This document shows, piece by piece, positions 60,826-64,000 of a stretch of 64,000 nucleotides of DNA. Source of the DNA: Hymenobacter sp. DG25B. GTDB lineage: Bacteria > Bacteroidota > Bacteroidia > Cytophagales > Hymenobacteraceae. Under the pieces are notes generated by a model, which was given only the letters and a program-made list of their open reading frames with translations, was not told where the DNA came from and ran no database searches. The position numbers and the translations under genes were made by a program. Within the stretch, counting starts at the first letter, position 1. Each line of letters begins with the position of its first letter. The stretch covers positions 806,001 through 870,000 of the forward strand of contig NZ_CP010054.1 in assembly GCF_000801315.1 (NCBI RefSeq). Direction: 5' to 3'.

Positions 60826-61650
60826 CTAGCGAATAGCGAAGGTTACCGGTACGGTGTAGGACACGCTTACTGCGCGGCCGTTCTGCTTACCAGGCGAGAA
60901 GCGCGGCAGCGTTTTAATAACGCGTACGGCTTCTTCATCGGTACCGCCACCCAGCGGCTTGGTTACTTTCACATCCTGCACCTGCCCCTCGGGGTTTACA
61001 GTGAACTGAACGAATACCTTGCCTTCAATCTGGTTACGCAGTGCCATGGCCGGATACTTGATGTTTTTACCAATGTATTGCAGCAGGGCTTCCTGACCGC
61101 CGGGGAATACCGGCATCTGTTCTACATAGGTATACACTTTCGTATCTACCACGTCAGCTACTACCGCGTTGCCTTCACCTTCTAAGCCCTCTAAGTTGGG
61201 GTTGTCGGTGTTGCCTTTCACGGTAACCGTAGACACTACCTTATCTTCCAGTTCCTTCTGATCTGGAATTTCCTCCACCTTCCGTACTTCCTCATCTTTC
61301 TTCACTACCGGAGGCGTGAATTTGATGGTGGAAAGCTTGGGTGGTGGTGGTGGTGGCGCGTCTGGTGGCGGTGGTGGTGGTGGTGGTTTGGTCTGGTCCA
61401 GTGGAGGTGCCTCCATCAGGACGTTTTCCTTCAGCATCTTCTCGTCATCTACTACCTCATTGCTGCTAAACATGCGGGCAATGGTTGGTATAAATACCAA
61501 CAGGGCAAACAGCGCAACGGCGATGAGAAGGGCGCGCGTGACGTGACGGTTGTACAGACGGCGCAGCACATAAGCCCCGTAGGCTTTATTGCGGCCTTCA
61601 AATACAAGATCATTAAGACTCGCACGCGCTATTTGAGAGTTATCCATCAT
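60826..61650 (-). CDS. tonB: energy transducer TonB (first copy)
   Basis: A 274-residue transducer that passes the proton-motive force from ExbB/ExbD to outer-membrane receptors. It has the cytoplasmic FEGRNKAYGAYVLRRLYNRH motif, one membrane helix (LLIAVALFALLVFIP), a long Pro-rich stiff linker with KPPPPPPPPDAPPPPPPKLS, and the C-terminal domain with LRNQIEGKVFVQFTVNPEGQVQDVKV and VSYTVPVTFAIR. Its ATG overlaps the TGA of exbD in the usual ATGA pattern. An ATG two codons later would also serve. Confidence 0.93.
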   Translation of the reverse strand: MMDNSQIARASLNDLVFEGRNKAYGAYVLRRLYNRHVTRALLIAVALFALLVFIPTIARMFSSNEVVDDEKMLKENVLMEAPPLDQTKPPPPPPPPDAPPPPPPKLSTIKFTPPVVKKDEEVRKVEEIPDQKELEDKVVSTVTVKGNTDNPNLEGLEGEGNAVVADVVDTKVYTYVEQMPVFPGGQEALLQYIGKNIKYPAMALRNQIEGKVFVQFTVNPEGQVQDVKVTKPLGGGTDEEAVRVIKTLPRFSPGKQNGRAVSVSYTVPVTFAIR

Positions 61651-62168
61651 AGCCCGGAAGATTTAATGAGTTCGGTATCGGCCTTCGAGATGTCCACCAA
61701 CGCATATTTTTTCTGGTCGGTGATGTTCATCTCATCCAGGATGTCCACCATGTTTTTGTAGTTGGACTTGTCGTCTGGCTTAATCAGCACCACCGTTTTC
61801 GGGTTCTGGCGCTGATGGTCCAGCAGAACTTTCCGGATGCCGTTGGCATCGTAGCTGGAAAGTTTCAACTCCGGCTTGTCCTTATCAGAGAGCAAGCCGT
61901 CGTAGTAGTAGATCTTATTGTTTTCTCCTAGAAGAACGGTAAGAGCGTCCGACGCCTTCAATTCCACTGGTGGATCACCAGGCTTCGGTTTCACCGGCAT
62001 GGTAATCTGCATCACGTTCGGCTTGTTGAACGTGGTGGTCAGCATGAAGAACGTCAGGAGCAGGAAGGCTAGGTCCACCATCGGGGTCATGTCGATTTTG
62101 GTCGACATTTTCTTGGCCCGCTTCTTCCCGCCTTTGCCGGAGTCGGCTTGTTGTTGTATTTCTGCCAT
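61647..62168 (-). CDS. exbD: ExbD/TolR biopolymer transport protein (second copy)
   Basis: A 173-residue protein with a basic cytoplasmic start, one membrane helix beginning in the hallmark KIDMTPMVDLAFLLLTFFMLTTTF (the helix Asp is needed for proton use), and a periplasmic domain ending KPDDKSNYKNMVDILDEMNI. It ends in an ATGA overlap with tonB. It is a sibling of the gene at 62179; tandem exbD genes are common in Bacteroidota Ton systems. Confidence 0.94.
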   Translation of the reverse strand: MAEIQQQADSGKGGKKRAKKMSTKIDMTPMVDLAFLLLTFFMLTTTFNKPNVMQITMPVKPKPGDPPVELKASDALTVLLGENNKIYYYDGLLSDKDKPELKLSSYDANGIRKVLLDHQRQNPKTVVLIKPDDKSNYKNMVDILDEMNITDQKKYALVDISKADTELIKSSGL

Positions 62169-62178
62169 GGCGCTGCGC

Positions 62179-62802
62179 TTATTTGCTCACTGTGGGCTTG
62201 TTTTCCAAGTCCGTGATGAGGTTGAAACGGTTGATGTTCTTCTCCTGCAGAAACTTGATGACCTTCTTCACGGTTGGTACATCGGCATTGCCGTCGCCTT
62301 TAATGGCAATGAAGGTGGGCTTACCAATGGCTTCCTGGTTGGCTTTACGCGCTTCCATTACCCAGTCGATCAGCTGATTATTCAGTGAGTCGGCCGGAAC
62401 ACCGGGCTGCTTAACTTCTTTGCGCTGCTCCGAGCTCATGCTGAGCAAAGAGCCCAGCTGCTGAACGGGCACCCCAAAGCTGTTGAGGCCGCCAAAAGCG
62501 CGCTTCTGCTTTTCGGAGAAGGTTACGCCATACTTGGCGCCCATCCGGTCAAGCAGCAAAGGCTTGGCCTTGTCGCTTTCCAAGCCAAAAAACACGCGCT
62601 TATCCTTGTCAATCAGGATGCGAATTACGTTGCTCTCGGGCAGTTTCAGTTCCGAGGTAGAAGAGGGCGTATCCACTACTACCACTTCCTCGGGCGAAAA
62701 CTTAGTCGTGAGCATGAAGAACGTCACCAGCAGGAATGCCAGGTCCACCATCGGGGTCATATCCAGCGAAGGGGACGTTCTATGGGGCTTTACTTTAGGC
62801 AT
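62179..62802 (-). CDS. exbD: ExbD/TolR biopolymer transport protein (first copy)
   Basis: A 207-residue paralogue with the same helix start SLDMTPMVDLAFLLVTFFMLTTKF, but a longer periplasmic domain (about 180 residues, with an inserted stretch KAKPLLLDRMGAKYGVTF) and the terminal FIAIKGDGNADVPTVKKVIKFL. It lies ten bases before the second exbD and 65 bases after exbB. Confidence 0.94.
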   Translation of the reverse strand: MPKVKPHRTSPSLDMTPMVDLAFLLVTFFMLTTKFSPEEVVVVDTPSSTSELKLPESNVIRILIDKDKRVFFGLESDKAKPLLLDRMGAKYGVTFSEKQKRAFGGLNSFGVPVQQLGSLLSMSSEQRKEVKQPGVPADSLNNQLIDWVMEARKANQEAIGKPTFIAIKGDGNADVPTVKKVIKFLQEKNINRFNLITDLENKPTVSK

Positions 62803-62867
62803 TTCGAGCGTGGTTGAGAATATTCAGAAAACGAGACTTACGAAGGCTTTAGTGCGTTAACCGCAAA

Positions 62868-63740
62868 CTAAGCCGTGTAAGTTTCCTTTTCGCCGTGCTG
62901 AGCAGCGAAGGTCTGAATGATGCTGAACCCAGCCTCGTCGATGCTGTAGGTCAGCTCGTCAATTTTGCTGGTGAAGAAGTTGTAGGCAATGATAGCAATG
63001 GCCGAACCGGCAATACCGATAGCCGTGTTGATCAGTGCTTCCGAAATACCTTCTGCCAGGGCTACTGCGTCTGGGTTACCAGCCTGGGCCAGAGCCGAGA
63101 AGGCCTTGATCATACCGAATACCGTACCCAGCAGACCTACCAGGGTAGACACCGAAGCAATGGTGGACAGGATAACGAGGTTCTTTTCCAGCATAGGCAG
63201 CTCCAGCGTAGTCGATTCCTCGATTTCTTTCTGGATAGCCAGGATCTTCTGGTCTTTGTCCATGCCCCGCTCGCGGGCCATTTCCTGGTACTTCAGCAGA
63301 CCCGACTTTACTACGGCGGCTACGGAGCCTTTCTGCTGGTCGCAGGCGGCAATAGCACCCGAAATGTCATTGCTGTTCAGCTTCTGGCGGATAGTGCGCA
63401 CAAAGCTCTCAATGCTCTTGGTGCCTTTGGCTTTGCTGATGGTGAGGAAGCGCTCAATCGAGAAGGTGATTACCAACAGGAAAAGCGACATCAGGACCGG
63501 TACAATGACACCGCCTTTGTAAACAGTACCCAAGTAGTTACCTGGCAGCGCAGCATTTGCGTTATCGCCACCTTGGAAGTTAGAGCCGTTACCCAATACA
63601 AAAATGAAGATAACGATGCTCACAACAAAAGCCAGTGGAATCACGATGGCGGCAAACGCGGAACCGCCTTTGGCTTCGCTCTTAGGCGCAGCGGGAGCGG
63701 CAGGCCGCACGTTCTTGTTCATGGCATTCTTTTGTTCCAT
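62868..63740 (-). CDS. exbB: ExbB/MotA/TolQ proton-channel protein
   Basis: A 290-residue inner-membrane protein that forms the pentameric proton channel with ExbD. A helix (FAAIVIPLAFVVSIVIFIFVL), a second near VPVLMSLFLLVITFSIERFL, and the MotA/TolQ core LPMLEKNLVILSTIASVSTLVGLLGTVFGMIKAFSALAQAG followed by ISEALINTAIGIAGSAIAIIAYNFF are visible. The N-terminus is longer than in E. coli ExbB, with Ala/Pro-rich residues. It is the first gene of exbB-exbD-exbD-tonB, driven by a promoter at 63913-63944. Confidence 0.95.
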   Translation of the reverse strand: MEQKNAMNKNVRPAAPAAPKSEAKGGSAFAAIVIPLAFVVSIVIFIFVLGNGSNFQGGDNANAALPGNYLGTVYKGGVIVPVLMSLFLLVITFSIERFLTISKAKGTKSIESFVRTIRQKLNSNDISGAIAACDQQKGSVAAVVKSGLLKYQEMARERGMDKDQKILAIQKEIEESTTLELPMLEKNLVILSTIASVSTLVGLLGTVFGMIKAFSALAQAGNPDAVALAEGISEALINTAIGIAGSAIAIIAYNFFTSKIDELTYSIDEAGFSIIQTFAAQHGEKETYTA

Positions 63741-64000
63741 TGTTCCGGAAAATTAGGGGATGGTTGGTGAAAGGTAATTTTGTAAGTGAAAACGGAAATG
63801 GTTTGTATAAAGACGACGAAGCCCCGTTAACCCGCACTACTAAGCCGGTGTGAGGCAAAACAATGGGTCTGCTTGTGAACGGGGACTACTTCGGAACCTA
63901 TACTCTCCTTGGCAAACCTAAGCAAAAGCCTTGTCCCTGCCAAATCCAACTTGCGTTTAAACGCTTCCTTGTAGCCTTCATCTGGAAAAAAGGCTATTTC
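63741..64000. other. intergenic region upstream of exbB, to window edge
   Basis: About 260 bases precede exbB. They hold the exbB promoter and a leader of about 165 bases with no coding frame that I would defend. No start of another gene is recognisable before the window ends. Confidence 0.55.
63913..63944 (-). promoter_or_regulatory. exbB operon promoter
   Basis: On the minus strand, TTTG (63941-63944), a 20-base spacer and TAGGTTTG (63913-63920) match the Bacteroidota consensus perfectly. Transcription should begin near 63907, leaving a leader of about 165 bases before exbB. No Fur or other operator is recognised. Confidence 0.72.

Noticed and set aside
1..64000. CRISPR array, prophage, transposase or integrase
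   Set aside because: I found no regularly spaced direct repeats and no such protein domain. The inverted repeats are single hairpins.

Overview
This 64 kb window looks like chromosomal DNA from an aerobic, GC-rich member of the Bacteroidota, most likely the Hymenobacter/Cytophagales group. The evidence is lineage-typical gene content: secreted proteins with a type IX secretion (Por) tail, CarboxypepD_reg-like/DUF5686 outer-membrane proteins, a MurF-Alr fusion, DUF6089-type barrels, an ExbB-ExbD-ExbD-TonB cluster, promoters of the TTTG-N20-TAnnTTTG type and few recognisable Shine-Dalgarno sites. The species assignment is inference; there is no rRNA in the window. I saw no CRISPR array, transposase, integrase or phage genes. 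The window is mostly ordinary chromosome, with small repeats at gene ends.

Region by region. 1-4.1 kb (minus): two related secreted proteins in AT-rich surroundings, the first cut by the window edge. 4.5-8.3 kb (minus): a LutB-like iron-sulfur protein, an M28 aminopeptidase and ispF. 8.5-15.8 kb (plus): an efflux operon (TetR regulator, TolC-like channel, periplasmic adaptor, RND pump) ending in a small acyl-carrier-like protein that lacks the usual phosphopantetheine serine. 15.8-20.9 kb: DUF1232 and NlpC/P60 proteins, an HExxH mini-protein, a Ser-rich protein, tRNA-Thr(CGT), an FkbM methyltransferase and a DUF4834 protein. 21-30.3 kb: YfhO-like membrane protein, PLP desulfhydrase/deaminase, DUF4230, GNAT, RecX, a DUF5686 outer-membrane protein and RarD. 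30.4-37.6 kb: MurF-Alr, two tandem paralogous secreted proteins and feoAB. 37.7-43 kb (minus): RsmI-like methyltransferase, a frameshifted alpha/beta hydrolase and a pdxJ-mnmH-selD-(membrane protein) operon.

43.1-56.7 kb (plus) is a long run: yqeY, cvpA, pabA/trpG, an alpha/beta hydrolase, then an envelope-building cluster of a CBS protein, a one-POTRA BamA relative, nadK, two DUF6089-like barrels (one frameshifted), uppS, bamA, two Skp/OmpH chaperones, and finally an RluD-type pseudouridine synthase. 56.7-63.7 kb (minus) is the energy-transduction cluster exbB-exbD-exbD-tonB, a second tonB, a small membrane protein, an orphan PstS-like lipoprotein and a TPR protein.

The features most worth a second look are: the serine-less carrier protein in the efflux operon; the orphan PstS/TPR pair beside Exb/TonB; the selenouridine operon with an unknown membrane protein; two single-base frameshifts; a TetR operator inside a near-leaderless promoter; and several hairpin-forming inverted repeats at gene ends, one of which includes the feoB stop codon.
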